From Betaproteobacteria bacterium (GTDB lineage Bacteria; Pseudomonadota; Gammaproteobacteria; Burkholderiales; Usitatibacteraceae): DNA of 64,000 bases. Positions 27,414-36,096 of the stretch are shown here, one piece after another. Every line of letters begins with the position of its first letter. Position 1 is the stretch's first letter. The notes beneath the pieces are model-generated. The model did no database searches and was not told the origin of the DNA. It worked only from the letters and a program-made list of their open reading frames with translations. The stretch covers positions 91,267-155,266 of the forward strand of contig JAEUMY010000005.1 in NCBI GenBank assembly GCA_016791265.1, given 5' to 3'. The translations under genes were made by a program, and so were the position numbers.

Positions 27414-29114
27414 TTGTCGCAGCTTTTGGGTGAGATTCTGTTGGCGCGCGCCAAGGTTGATCCGGCCACGCTGGAGCGCGCGCTGCAAGCGCAAGCCATG
27501 CTGAAGGATGAGGGTGGCAGTGAGAAGCTGGGCGCCATTCTGCTTCGGTTGGGCATGGTGTCGGGTCGCGATCTCGCCGAGGCGCTCGCCTACCAGCAGG
27601 GCTGGCTCATCGCGGCGCCCACCGAGTTTCCCGAGTTGCCGATTCTGGAAGAACAGATTTCGCCACGCTTCATCCGGGAATATCAGGTTATCCCGCTCGC
27701 TGAAAGCGAAGCGGAAGTGGCCGTCGCCATGGCCGATCCCGGCGACCGCTATACCACCCAGGCGCTGGCGCTCGCGACCGGCCGCCAGATCATGGCGAAA
27801 CTGCTTTCGCCGGCCGACTTCGAGACCCAATACGAAAAGCTTTACGGCGCCGGCAAGTCGTCCATGGGTCAGATCGTGGACAACATCGCCGCGCGTGAGG
27901 AGCAGGACGATTTCGGCGACGTCGAGCAGCTGAAGGACCTCGCATCCGAGGCGCCGGTCATCCGTCTTGTGAACCTCATCATCAGCCACGCGCTGGAACG
28001 ACGCGCGTCGGACATTCACATCGAGCCATTCGAGAATCGGCTCATCGTCCGCTATCGCATCGATGGAGTGCTGCACGAAACCGAATCGCCGCCGCGTCGA
28101 CTTTCCGCGGCGGTGATCTCGCGCATCAAGATCATGGCGAATCTCGACATCGCCGAGCGCCGCTTGCCGCAGGACGGTCGCATCAAGCTGCGCATTCAGG
28201 GCAAGGAAATCGATCTGCGTGTCTCCACCGTGCCGACCATGCATGGCGAGTCGGTGGTGATGCGTATTCTCGACAAGGGTGGCGTCGCGTTGGACTTCGC
28301 CAAACTCGGTTTTGACGAGGACAACCTCAAGACCTTCATCGAGGTGTTGGAGCAGCCGCACGGCATCCTGCTGGTGACCGGGCCCACCGGTTCGGGCAAG
28401 ACGACCACGCTCTACACCGCGCTCGACCGCCTCAACAAACCCGACGTGAAGATTCTCACCGTCGAAGACCCGGTCGAGTACCAGATGCCGGGCATCAATC
28501 AGATCCAGGTGAAGGCGCAGATCAACCTCACCTTCGCCAACGCGCTCCGTTCCATCGTGCGTCAGGATCCGGACGTGATCATGATCGGCGAAATCCGCGA
28601 TCTCGAAACGGCGCAGATCGCGGTGCAGTCCGCGCTGACCGGGCACATGGTGCTGTCCACGCTTCACACCAACGATGCCGCCTCCAGCGTGAACCGCCTC
28701 CTGGACATGGGCGTGGAGGACTATCTCCTCACCTCCACCATCACCGGCATCCTGGCCCAGCGCTTGGTCCGGACACTTTGCACCCATTGCCGCAAACCCT
28801 ACAAAGCACTCCCGGAAGTCGTGGAGCAAATGGGCCTCAGGAAATACGCGAAGAGTGGCGATGTCACCCTGTACCACTCTGTGGGCTGCGAACACTGCGG
28901 CGGCACCGGATATCGCGGACGGGTGAGCATCATCGAGATGTTGCCCATGACGGATGCGCTGAGGAGCCTCGTCATGCGCCATGCCACGTCAGGCGAAATG
29001 CGCGACCAGGCCGTCAAGGACGGCATGGAAACGATGTACGAGAATGGCATCAAGAAGTCCGTCGCCGGCGTCACCACCATCGAGGAAGTCCTGCGCGTCA
29101 CGCGCGAGGACTGA
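27414..29114 (+). CDS. gspE: Type II secretion ATPase GspE
   Basis: 566 residues from a TTG at 27414, eight bases after AGGAG. An upstream in-frame ATG at 27318 lies in the promoter region and is unlikely. The cytoplasmic hexameric ATPase has an N-terminal GspE/PilB domain, Walker A GPTGSGKTTTLYTAL, an Asp box (DPDVIMIGEIRDLETA), and the two zinc pairs CTHC and CEHC typical of GspE. It powers pseudopilus assembly and opens the operon E-F-G-H-I-J-K-L-M-N-D. Confidence 0.96.
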   Translation: MSQLLGEILLARAKVDPATLERALQAQAMLKDEGGSEKLGAILLRLGMVSGRDLAEALAYQQGWLIAAPTEFPELPILEEQISPRFIREYQVIPLAESEAEVAVAMADPGDRYTTQALALATGRQIMAKLLSPADFETQYEKLYGAGKSSMGQIVDNIAAREEQDDFGDVEQLKDLASEAPVIRLVNLIISHALERRASDIHIEPFENRLIVRYRIDGVLHETESPPRRLSAAVISRIKIMANLDIAERRLPQDGRIKLRIQGKEIDLRVSTVPTMHGESVVMRILDKGGVALDFAKLGFDEDNLKTFIEVLEQPHGILLVTGPTGSGKTTTLYTALDRLNKPDVKILTVEDPVEYQMPGINQIQVKAQINLTFANALRSIVRQDPDVIMIGEIRDLETAQIAVQSALTGHMVLSTLHTNDAASSVNRLLDMGVEDYLLTSTITGILAQRLVRTLCTHCRKPYKALPEVVEQMGLRKYAKSGDVTLYHSVGCEHCGGTGYRGRVSIIEMLPMTDALRSLVMRHATSGEMRDQAVKDGMETMYENGIKKSVAGVTTIEEVLRVTRED

Positions 29115-29122
29115 TCGCGCCC

Positions 29123-30364
29123 ATGCCGCTCTTCCAGTACAAGGCCGTCTCGGCCACCGGCGAGGTTCAGGAAGGCGTGCTGGATGGCCCCAGCCAGTCG
29201 GCGATCATTGAGCGCTTGCAGTCTTCCGGCCTCATCCCCATCCGCGCGGACGAAACCTCGCAGACGACCTCAAAAGGGTCCTCAGGCGGTGCTGGAAAGT
29301 CCTTCCTTGCGAGACTCATCGAGCCAAAGAAGGTCACCCAAAACAATCTCACGGTGTTCACCCGCGAGATCGCCACGCTGCTCAAGGCGGGCCTGCCGCT
29401 GGATCGCAGCATGGAAATCCTCTTGAACCTGGCCGAGAACGACCGGGTGCGCGATCTCATTGCGAATATTCGCAATGAGGTGCGGGGCGGCGCGGCATTG
29501 TCCAAGGCGCTGGATCAGAATCGCGATGTGTTCACGCGGTTCTACGTCAACATGGTGCGAGCAGGCGAGGCCGGCGGCGCGCTGCCAGATGTGTTGAAGC
29601 GGTTGGCCGAGCACATGGAGCGGGCCAAGGAGCTGAAGGACAGCGTGACGTCAGCGTTGTTCTACCCTGTGCTGCTGATGCTGGTGGCGGGCGTTTCGGT
29701 GGGCGTGCTGGTGGTATTCGTGGTGCCCACGTTCAAGCAGATTTTCGATCAAAGCGGCAAGGCGTTGCCGTTCGTGACTCAGGTGGTGATGTGGGTCAGC
29801 GCGTTTCTGCGCGGCTATTGGCCGCTATTGCTTGCCGGCCTGATTGTCGGCGCCTACTGGCTCTCGAATTCACTTTCCAACCCGGTGAGCCGGAAGCGAT
29901 GGGATCAGCGCTTTCTGGAAAACGCCGTGTTTGGCGACCTGGTCGCCAAGGTCGAGATGGCACGCTTCTCGCGCACACTGTCCACGCTTGTCTCGAATGG
30001 TGTGCCGCTGCTGACGGCGCTGTCCATCGTGAAGGAAACGATGGGCAACATGATGATGAGCGAGGCCGTCGGCGCGGCGGCGGCGGAGCTGAAGGAAGGC
30101 CGTGGCCTCGCCAAGCCGATGCTCGAAACCAACCGCTTTCCCAAGCTCGCCGTGCAGATGATCGCCGTGGGCGAGGAGACCGGGCGGCTGGACGAGATGC
30201 TGATGCAGGTGGCCGACACCTACGACATGGAGGTGCGTTTCGCCCTCAAGCGACTCCTCACCCTGGTTGAGCCGGTGATGATTCTCGGCATGGCCGTGGT
30301 CGTCGGCGTCATCATCATGTCGCTGCTGGTCGCCATGCTGGATTTGTTCACGCTGCCACTTTGA
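29123..30364 (+). CDS. gspF: Type II secretion inner-membrane platform protein GspF
   Basis: 413 residues from an ATG at 29123. It has two cytoplasmic repeats (VFTREIATLLKAGLPLDRSMEIL and ARFSRTLSTLVSNGVPLLTALSIV) and three membrane segments, ending VEPVMILGMAVVVGVIIMSLLVAMLDLF. It anchors the ATPase to the membrane platform. A palindrome copy (29462–29473), read as Ala-Asn-Ile-Arg, is extended by its flanks to a perfect 24-bp palindrome at 29456–29479. Confidence 0.95.
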   Translation: MPLFQYKAVSATGEVQEGVLDGPSQSAIIERLQSSGLIPIRADETSQTTSKGSSGGAGKSFLARLIEPKKVTQNNLTVFTREIATLLKAGLPLDRSMEILLNLAENDRVRDLIANIRNEVRGGAALSKALDQNRDVFTRFYVNMVRAGEAGGALPDVLKRLAEHMERAKELKDSVTSALFYPVLLMLVAGVSVGVLVVFVVPTFKQIFDQSGKALPFVTQVVMWVSAFLRGYWPLLLAGLIVGAYWLSNSLSNPVSRKRWDQRFLENAVFGDLVAKVEMARFSRTLSTLVSNGVPLLTALSIVKETMGNMMMSEAVGAAAAELKEGRGLAKPMLETNRFPKLAVQMIAVGEETGRLDEMLMQVADTYDMEVRFALKRLLTLVEPVMILGMAVVVGVIIMSLLVAMLDLFTLPL

Positions 30365-30394
30365 CGACACCCACTTCAATGACTCTTTCGACCT

Positions 30395-30406
30395 GCGAAT
30401 ATTCGC
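30395..30406. repeat. GCGAATATTCGC palindrome between gspF and gspG
   Basis: Perfect copy, extended by flanking bases to an 18-bp palindrome (30392–30409). It occupies the main non-overlapping gap of the operon and could form an mRNA hairpin before gspG. It is the last copy before a 14.2-kb motif-free block. Confidence 0.9.
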
Positions 30407-30433
30407 AGGGAACTTTCTGACAGGACACCCGCA

Positions 30434-30841
30434 ATGAAAAGACACGCCTCCGGTTTCACGCTCGTCGAGATGATCGCGGTGATCATCATCATCGGCCTGG
30501 TCGCGGCATTCGTGGGGCCGCGCATTTTCGGACAGGGCGACGAGGCCCGCTCACGTCTGGCGAAAGCGCAGATTTCCGACATCGCCGGAAAGATGGAGTT
30601 GTTCAAGCTGGATGTTGGGCGCTACCCCTCCTCCGCTGAAGGCCTGCGCGCGCTGGTCGCTAATCCCGGCGGCGTCAACAACTGGAATGGCCCTTATGCG
30701 AAGGAAGAGCAGATCAAGGATCCGTGGGGCAACGATTTCAAGTACTCGGTGCCCGGCAAGGCTGGGCCCTTTGACATCACCAGTCTGGGGGCGGACGGGA
30801 AAGAAGGCGGCGAAGGGCCGAACCGCGACGTGTCGCTCTGA
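30434..30841 (+). CDS. gspG: Major pseudopilin GspG
   Basis: 135 residues. A short leader (MKRHASG) precedes the prepilin cleavage site G/FTLVEM with Glu5, then a hydrophobic helix. The C-terminal half has the GspG core including WNGPYAKEEQIKDPWGNDFKY and a calcium-site-like end. It forms the pseudopilus shaft after processing by a prepilin peptidase not present in this window. Confidence 0.95.
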   Translation: MKRHASGFTLVEMIAVIIIIGLVAAFVGPRIFGQGDEARSRLAKAQISDIAGKMELFKLDVGRYPSSAEGLRALVANPGGVNNWNGPYAKEEQIKDPWGNDFKYSVPGKAGPFDITSLGADGKEGGEGPNRDVSL

Positions 30842-30865
30842 ATGGCTCTTTGATAGATCTGTCCA

Positions 30866-31339
30866 ATGTCCGCAATGCCGCCAGGAATCAGCAACCACAT
30901 CAGCGCGCAGCGGGGCTTCACCCTGATGGAGCTGGTGGTGGTCGTGCTTTTGATTGGTGTGAGTTTTCTACTGGTGCCGCGCTATCTGTTCACCGGCGTT
31001 TCCGGCGCCGACCTCAAGGCGAGCTCCCGAGACATCGCGGCGGGCCTGCGCATGGCCCGGGCCGAAGCGGTCAACAGTCGGCGGGACACGTCGCTGCTGA
31101 TTGATCTGGAGAAGCGGCGCTTCTCGTTATCCGGCAAGGACGCTGTTCGCCAATTGCCGGAGGCGCTGGAGTTGAAGCTCTTCACCGCGCAGTCGGAGGT
31201 GGTCAATGACAAGCAGGGGGCCATACGCTTTTTCCCGGATGGAAGCTCAAGCGGAGGCCGCGTTACGGTCGCATCTGGGGACAGGAAGTATCAGGTCGAT
31301 GTTGATTGGCTGACCGGAAAGGTGACCATTGCGCAATGA
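30866..31339 (+). CDS. gspH: Minor pseudopilin GspH
   Basis: 157 residues. The prepilin site is RG/FTLMELVVVVLLIGV, after a 17-residue leader. The rest is a GspH-type globular domain (AAGLRMARAEAVNSRRDTSLLI). Its stop overlaps the gspI start by 11 bp, so expression is coupled. Confidence 0.88.
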   Translation: MSAMPPGISNHISAQRGFTLMELVVVVLLIGVSFLLVPRYLFTGVSGADLKASSRDIAAGLRMARAEAVNSRRDTSLLIDLEKRRFSLSGKDAVRQLPEALELKLFTAQSEVVNDKQGAIRFFPDGSSSGGRVTVASGDRKYQVDVDWLTGKVTIAQ

Positions 31340-31757
31340 TTGGCGTTGCCGGCAGGCCGGCTTCTCGCTGCTCGAAATCATGGTCGCGTTCACGTTGATG
31401 GCGCTCCTTCTTTCGGTGCTCATGAGGGTGTTTTCAGGCGGGCTGCAAGGCGTCGGCCTTGCCGGTGACTATGCTCAAGCGACTTCCATTGCCCAGTCCG
31501 TGATGGCGCGGGTGGGTGCGGACATTGATCTCAAGGAAGGCGGCTCATCCGGTGAGGTTCAGGATCGATATGTGTGGACGGTTGCGATCCGCCCGCACGA
31601 GGTCGTCCGGGAAGCGCTGCCCGGACAATCGGGCGCGCCGGTGACGGACAACCTACCAGTTCGCCTCTATGAGGTCGATGTGTCGGTTCGGTGGACCGAG
31701 TATGGCGTCGACCGTGGATTGAAGTTCTCGACGCTGAGGATTGGAGCTGCGCAATGA
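31329..31757 (+). CDS. gspI: Minor pseudopilin GspI
   Basis: 142 residues. The prepilin site AG/FSLLEIMVAFTLMALLLSV is typical of GspI. The C-terminal domain is short, as usual. In T2SS, GspI nucleates the tip complex with GspJ and GspK. It overlaps gspJ by four bases (ATGA). Confidence 0.88.
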   Translation: MRNDWRCRQAGFSLLEIMVAFTLMALLLSVLMRVFSGGLQGVGLAGDYAQATSIAQSVMARVGADIDLKEGGSSGEVQDRYVWTVAIRPHEVVREALPGQSGAPVTDNLPVRLYEVDVSVRWTEYGVDRGLKFSTLRIGAAQ

Positions 31758-32440
31758 TGCGGGGTGGTTGGCGCAATTCGACGCTCGGATTCACGCTGCT
31801 GGAAATGCTCCTTGGCCTCGGTTTGCTGGGCCTTATCACGCTCGCGCTCTTCACCGCCCTGCGATTCGGAACGCACAGCTGGGAGCGTGCCGAAGCGAAG
31901 TCTTTCCAGGTGGTTGATCTTGCTTTGGTGGAGTCCCTGCTTCGCCGCGAGATCGGCAAGGCCTTCCCACTTCGCGTCGGGCTGGCGAGCGAAAACAAAG
32001 TCGCATTTGAGGGGGATCAACGCGGCCTCAAGTTCTTCGCACCTCTCCCAGCGCACTTCTCGACCGGAGGGCTCTCGTTGATTGAGATTCGGCATGAGCC
32101 AGCCGATGCTGCGAATGGGGGACGGCGGGGTGTCTTGGTGCTCCGGCACACATTGCAAAACGGGCAGGAGACTGACCTGCCGCAGAATGAAGCGACGATG
32201 ACATCCCGATTGCTTGATGACATTGATAGCGTGAGCATTGACTACTTCGGACGCGACTCTGATCAGGCGCAACCGACCTGGAAGGATAGCTGGGATCAGT
32301 CCGGGCGATTGCCGCAGTTGATTCGTCTCCGGCTCGCCTTTTCAAGTGGTGAGCGCGAATTTGTCATCCCCACTCAGCTAGGCGAAGAGGCAGGCTGCTC
32401 GCAGGCGTCTTATCAGCGTGTATGTGGATCAAGAAGATGA
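31754..32440 (+). CDS. gspJ: Minor pseudopilin GspJ
   Basis: 228 residues from the ATG at 31754. The prepilin site LG/FTLLEMLLGLGLLGLIT is clear. The globular part has the GspJ feature of a long helix followed by beta strands (LLRREIGKAFPLRVG). It overlaps gspK at its 3' end. Confidence 0.87.
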   Translation: MMRGGWRNSTLGFTLLEMLLGLGLLGLITLALFTALRFGTHSWERAEAKSFQVVDLALVESLLRREIGKAFPLRVGLASENKVAFEGDQRGLKFFAPLPAHFSTGGLSLIEIRHEPADAANGGRRGVLVLRHTLQNGQETDLPQNEATMTSRLLDDIDSVSIDYFGRDSDQAQPTWKDSWDQSGRLPQLIRLRLAFSSGEREFVIPTQLGEEAGCSQASYQRVCGSRR

Positions 32441-33345
32441 AGAACAAGCGGAATCAGCGTGGCATCGCGATTGTTCTTGTCTTGTGGGTGTCCGTATTGC
32501 TTACGGTCATCGCCGGCAGTTTTGCGTATGCCACTCGCACCGACATGTCTTTGGTCGCAAATCATATGCAGCGGGCACGCGCAGAAGCCGCTGCGGATGC
32601 GGGGGTGCATCGAGCTGTCCTGGAGGCCTTTCGCCCAATTTCCGACCCAGCACGCTGGAAGCACGACGGTCGCGAGCACCAACTAAGGCTTGGTGAAGCA
32701 GAGATATCGGTCAGTGTATTGGATGAGTCTGCTAAAATTGACATTAATGACGGATCGCCGGTTCTATTGCGAGGTTTGCTCCTGTCTTTGGGATTGACGG
32801 AGCAGGAGTCAACCAGGATTTCCGACGCGATCCAGGACTGGCGGGATGCCGACAGTCTCTCTCGACCCGCAGGCGCGGAAGAAGAGGCCTACAGAAGTGC
32901 CGGACTGAAGCAGAAGCCGGCCAACGCCCCGTTTCAGACGGTTGAGGAACTGCGTCTTGTCATGGGCATGACGTCCGACTTGTATCAGCGTATCGAACCC
33001 ATGATCACCATTTACTCCCGGCAACCGGGTGTCAACCTAACTATTGCGCCTCGCGAGGTGCTGCTTGCAATTCCAGGCGTGACGCCAGAGCAGGTTGACG
33101 CGTTTGTCTCCGCGCGCGACGCGGCGGTATTGGCAAATCAGCCGGCGCCCACGTTTCCCCAAGCGGCGACGTTTGGGGCGGTCCCCAACATGATTGGTCT
33201 GCAAGTGAAGTCGCGAGCACGCATCGGCGAGATTGAATTCGAGCGTCTTGCCGTGTTGAAGGTCATCCCCGATCCAAGGCGACCATTCGCGGTCCTGAGC
33301 TGGCGAGAGGGACGAAGCGCGGTCGACATGAATGCAGGCACCTAA
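32437..33345 (+). CDS. gspK: Minor pseudopilin GspK
   Basis: 302 residues using the ATG at 32437, which gives the same ATGA overlap as neighbouring junctions; an ATG at 32422 is the alternative. The leader ends RG/IAIVLVLWVSVLLTVIAG and, as in known GspK proteins, lacks Glu5. The large domain contains KIDINDGSPVLLRGLLLSLGL and a helix-hairpin-helix-like VNLTIAPREVLLAIPGVTPEQ. It forms the pseudopilus tip. Confidence 0.9.
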   Translation: MKNKRNQRGIAIVLVLWVSVLLTVIAGSFAYATRTDMSLVANHMQRARAEAAADAGVHRAVLEAFRPISDPARWKHDGREHQLRLGEAEISVSVLDESAKIDINDGSPVLLRGLLLSLGLTEQESTRISDAIQDWRDADSLSRPAGAEEEAYRSAGLKQKPANAPFQTVEELRLVMGMTSDLYQRIEPMITIYSRQPGVNLTIAPREVLLAIPGVTPEQVDAFVSARDAAVLANQPAPTFPQAATFGAVPNMIGLQVKSRARIGEIEFERLAVLKVIPDPRRPFAVLSWREGRSAVDMNAGT

Positions 33346-33350
33346 AGACT

Positions 33351-34661
33351 ATGCAGCCTGATCCTGCGATCGTCAGCGCGTCCCCCCAGAGTGCCAAGAG
33401 TGCGCCACCCGCGTTCTCGCGTGTTCGAGCGTTCTTGGCTTGGTGGACGGCGGAATTGGTCTCCATGCTGCCCGCTGCCTGGCGCGAACGGATCGCAAGT
33501 GGTCGCCACGGACTGCCGGTCATGATCACCGCGGACGAGATCGTGGTTTTCAGGGTGGAGTCGGGAATTCTTTCGGAGAAGTCGAGGCTACCTCTGGCCG
33601 GGCTCGATGACTCGGCACGCATCGGCGCAGTTGGACGCCTGCTGGCAAGCGAGGATCGGCAATCGGATGGCATTTCACTGTTGTTGCCGGATTCTGCATT
33701 TGTTCGTCGCGAAATCGAGTTGCCAATCGCAGCAGAAGAAGCGCTCAGCCAGGTCATTTCGTTTGAGCTTGACCGACATACTCCGTTTCGAGCGGCTCAC
33801 GCTGTCTTTTCCGCGCGACCATTGGGTCGTACTCGGGAAGGCGCGAGTATTCGCGTCGATCTTGTTGTGACGCCCAGATCAGTGATTGAAGAGGGGCTGG
33901 CTGTGGCCGCTCGCCTGGGCGTGAAGGTTTCCGCGATCGCTCCCATGATGGATGGCACAGCCTGGCGCGAACATGACTTGAGAATCTTTGATGAAGCAGC
34001 CGCCTCCGGCGTGTCGCCCAACACGCGCTTGAATCTCGCCCTTGGAACTCTCTTTGTCGTCCTGTTCGCGGCGGCACTGCTGGTGCCTATTTTGCAAAAG
34101 CGCGATGCCGCCATTCGTCTCTTGCCTCGATTGGAGGCTGCCAAGGCGGAATCTGAAAAGGTTCAGGCGGTGCGAAATGAGCTGGAGAGGCTTGCAGGCG
34201 ACGCCAACTTCATTTTGGCGAAAAAGCACTCGACAGTCCCGGCAACGCAGATCGTCGAAGATTTGGCGAGGGCATTTCCTGACACGACGTGGGTTTCGTC
34301 TTTCGAGTTGCGCCCGGGCAAGCAGCGTGAACTCGTGCTGACAGGAGAAACCGCGTCGGCAACTCGAGTAATTGAACTTCTTGAGCAAGTGGGCTACCTG
34401 AAGAATCCGAACTTTCGCTCTCCGCTCAGCAAGCCGCCCGGACAGACCGCAGAGCGGTTCGTGATCTCCGCTGAACTCAAGTCACGGACTTTGCCGGCGA
34501 TGATTGAAGCGTCAGAGTTCGGCGGACCACCCGTGACAAATGCGAGCGGTAATCCATTGACCCCTGCGCCGCCCCAGGGTTTTCCTTCCGCCGCTTCCCC
34601 GGCCAACCCCGGCCAGCCTGCGTCTGCGAATTCTGCTGCGGATGGAAAGGCCAAGTCGTGA
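33351..34661 (+). CDS. gspL: GspL/PilN-like inner-membrane assembly protein
   Basis: 436 residues. An actin-like cytoplasmic region (about 60–190) is followed by one membrane helix (LNLALGTLFVVLFAAALLVP), a coiled segment and a PilN-like periplasmic domain (VEDLARAFPDTTWVSSFEL). The C-terminus is Pro/Ala-rich. It links GspE to GspM in the platform. A one-mismatch palindrome (GCGAGTATTCGC) lies at 33843–33854. Confidence 0.8.
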   Translation: MQPDPAIVSASPQSAKSAPPAFSRVRAFLAWWTAELVSMLPAAWRERIASGRHGLPVMITADEIVVFRVESGILSEKSRLPLAGLDDSARIGAVGRLLASEDRQSDGISLLLPDSAFVRREIELPIAAEEALSQVISFELDRHTPFRAAHAVFSARPLGRTREGASIRVDLVVTPRSVIEEGLAVAARLGVKVSAIAPMMDGTAWREHDLRIFDEAAASGVSPNTRLNLALGTLFVVLFAAALLVPILQKRDAAIRLLPRLEAAKAESEKVQAVRNELERLAGDANFILAKKHSTVPATQIVEDLARAFPDTTWVSSFELRPGKQRELVLTGETASATRVIELLEQVGYLKNPNFRSPLSKPPGQTAERFVISAELKSRTLPAMIEASEFGGPPVTNASGNPLTPAPPQGFPSAASPANPGQPASANSAADGKAKS

Positions 34662-35236
34662 TTGCCGGACTGAGTGACGCAAGGCGTAAGTCGCTGGCGG
34701 TCGGCATGGCGTTGCTGGTCTTGCTCGCGCTGGGTGCCGCAGTGGTAGTGCCGACATGGTGGCTTCATCAGCGATACGACAAGGCACTGGCAGATTTCGG
34801 CGATCAGCTTGCAAGGCATCAGCGCATCGCGGCCACACGGGACGTAGTCAACACCCGACTGGAGAAATTGAAGGCCACGCAGACTCAGCGTCGTTTCTTG
34901 AAGAGCGCGACCTCGCCAGTGGCCGCGTCGGAACTGCAAGACATTGTCAGAGCGGCAATGGACTTGGCGGGTGTTCGCTTCATTTCCATTCAGTTTCAAC
35001 CACACAAGGATGAAGGTAGATATAGGCAGATCACGGTGAGTGTTTCGATGTCGGCGACAGGCCCAGCGCTAAGGCGCATGTTGCATACACTCGAATCAGG
35101 TCAGCCATTTGTATTCATCGATGGGATCACAATTCGCCAGTCTGTGGGTCCAGGATTCCGCCCGGCGCCAGGCACCGAGCCAGAGATGTTTGTGCAGGCC
35201 GACCTAGTCGCGTACACGATTGGGGGTACGCCATGA
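34658..35236 (+). CDS. gspM: Inner-membrane platform protein GspM
   Basis: 192 residues from a GTG overlapping the gspL stop. It has one N-terminal membrane helix (LAVGMALLVLLALGAAVVVP), a helical stretch, and a small periplasmic ferredoxin-like domain (FIDGITIRQS). Position and topology match GspM, the partner of GspL. It overlaps the next gene by four bases. Confidence 0.8.
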   Translation: MIAGLSDARRKSLAVGMALLVLLALGAAVVVPTWWLHQRYDKALADFGDQLARHQRIAATRDVVNTRLEKLKATQTQRRFLKSATSPVAASELQDIVRAAMDLAGVRFISIQFQPHKDEGRYRQITVSVSMSATGPALRRMLHTLESGQPFVFIDGITIRQSVGPGFRPAPGTEPEMFVQADLVAYTIGGTP

Positions 35237-36075
35237 TTCGAGTGTTCGAGTGGCCCGGAGTTATCACGACAGTCATCGCGGCAGGTTGTGTTGCTTGTGC
35301 CATAGCTCTCGGGATTGAAACTGATTGGGCGAGAGCATTCAGGAAGGACGTTCCAATCCCGGCAGTTGGCGCGGCAAAGGCGGGTGAGCCCAATTTGCTG
35401 CCGCAGTTTGGGCTGCCGCCGTTGGAGGCAGGCTTTCCAGACGGCGCTCAGCGCCCACTTTTCATGCCGTCTCGGCGCTCCGCTCCGGCGGCGACACCCG
35501 CTCCCACGATGAAGCAAGGACAGTTCATCCTGGTGGGCACCAGTCGCACCAAGGACTTTGGAGATAGCGCGCTGCTGAAGGAGATTGCGAGCAACAAGAC
35601 TTTCATCGTGAAACTAGGGGGCACGATTAATGACATGACGCTCAATTCGATAGAGCCGCACAAAGTGGTGCTGAAGCTTGGTGATGAGACTGAGGAGTTG
35701 ACTATGAAGGCGCGGCCTCAGAAGAGTCCGGCGAGTCCACCGCCCGCGGCTGTGGCCGGCCGACCGGGCGCTTCTGCTTCCGCCCCTGAGGCATCGAGGC
35801 AGCCGGGCTTGGTTCAGCAAACGCCTGTGGCGCCCGGGTCGGCGATCTTTGGTGGAGCGCCCGCTGCGACCTCTGTTCAGGGCGGCGCCACCCCGGCGCA
35901 ACCTGGCGCACTCATAGTTCCTGGTGCCCCCGGAACGCCGACGGTGTTTCCAAGTGCGCCCGGGGCGGGTGCCGCGCCGGTCGGATCCATGCCGAGCGGC
36001 GCCCAGCCGCGCGCCCCCACGCCTGAAGAAATTCTTGAGCGCAGACGACGCGCACGAGCCCAGCAAGCACCATAG
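35233..36075 (+). CDS. gspN: GspN/GspC-like periplasmic linker protein (XpsN type)
   Basis: 280 residues. One N-terminal membrane segment (VITTVIAAGCVACAIALGI) leads to a small beta domain (QFILVGTSRTKDFGDSALL to ELTMKARP, about 95–157) resembling the homology region of GspC and PilP, which contacts the secretin. The last 120 residues are Pro/Ala/Gly-rich and probably disordered. No separate gspC exists in the operon, so this protein may fill that role, as the XpsN group does in Xanthomonas. Confidence 0.65.
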   Translation: MIRVFEWPGVITTVIAAGCVACAIALGIETDWARAFRKDVPIPAVGAAKAGEPNLLPQFGLPPLEAGFPDGAQRPLFMPSRRSAPAATPAPTMKQGQFILVGTSRTKDFGDSALLKEIASNKTFIVKLGGTINDMTLNSIEPHKVVLKLGDETEELTMKARPQKSPASPPPAAVAGRPGASASAPEASRQPGLVQQTPVAPGSAIFGGAPAATSVQGGATPAQPGALIVPGAPGTPTVFPSAPGAGAAPVGSMPSGAQPRAPTPEEILERRRRARAQQAP

Positions 36076-36096
36076 TGCAAGCGGAGAAAGTAGAGC

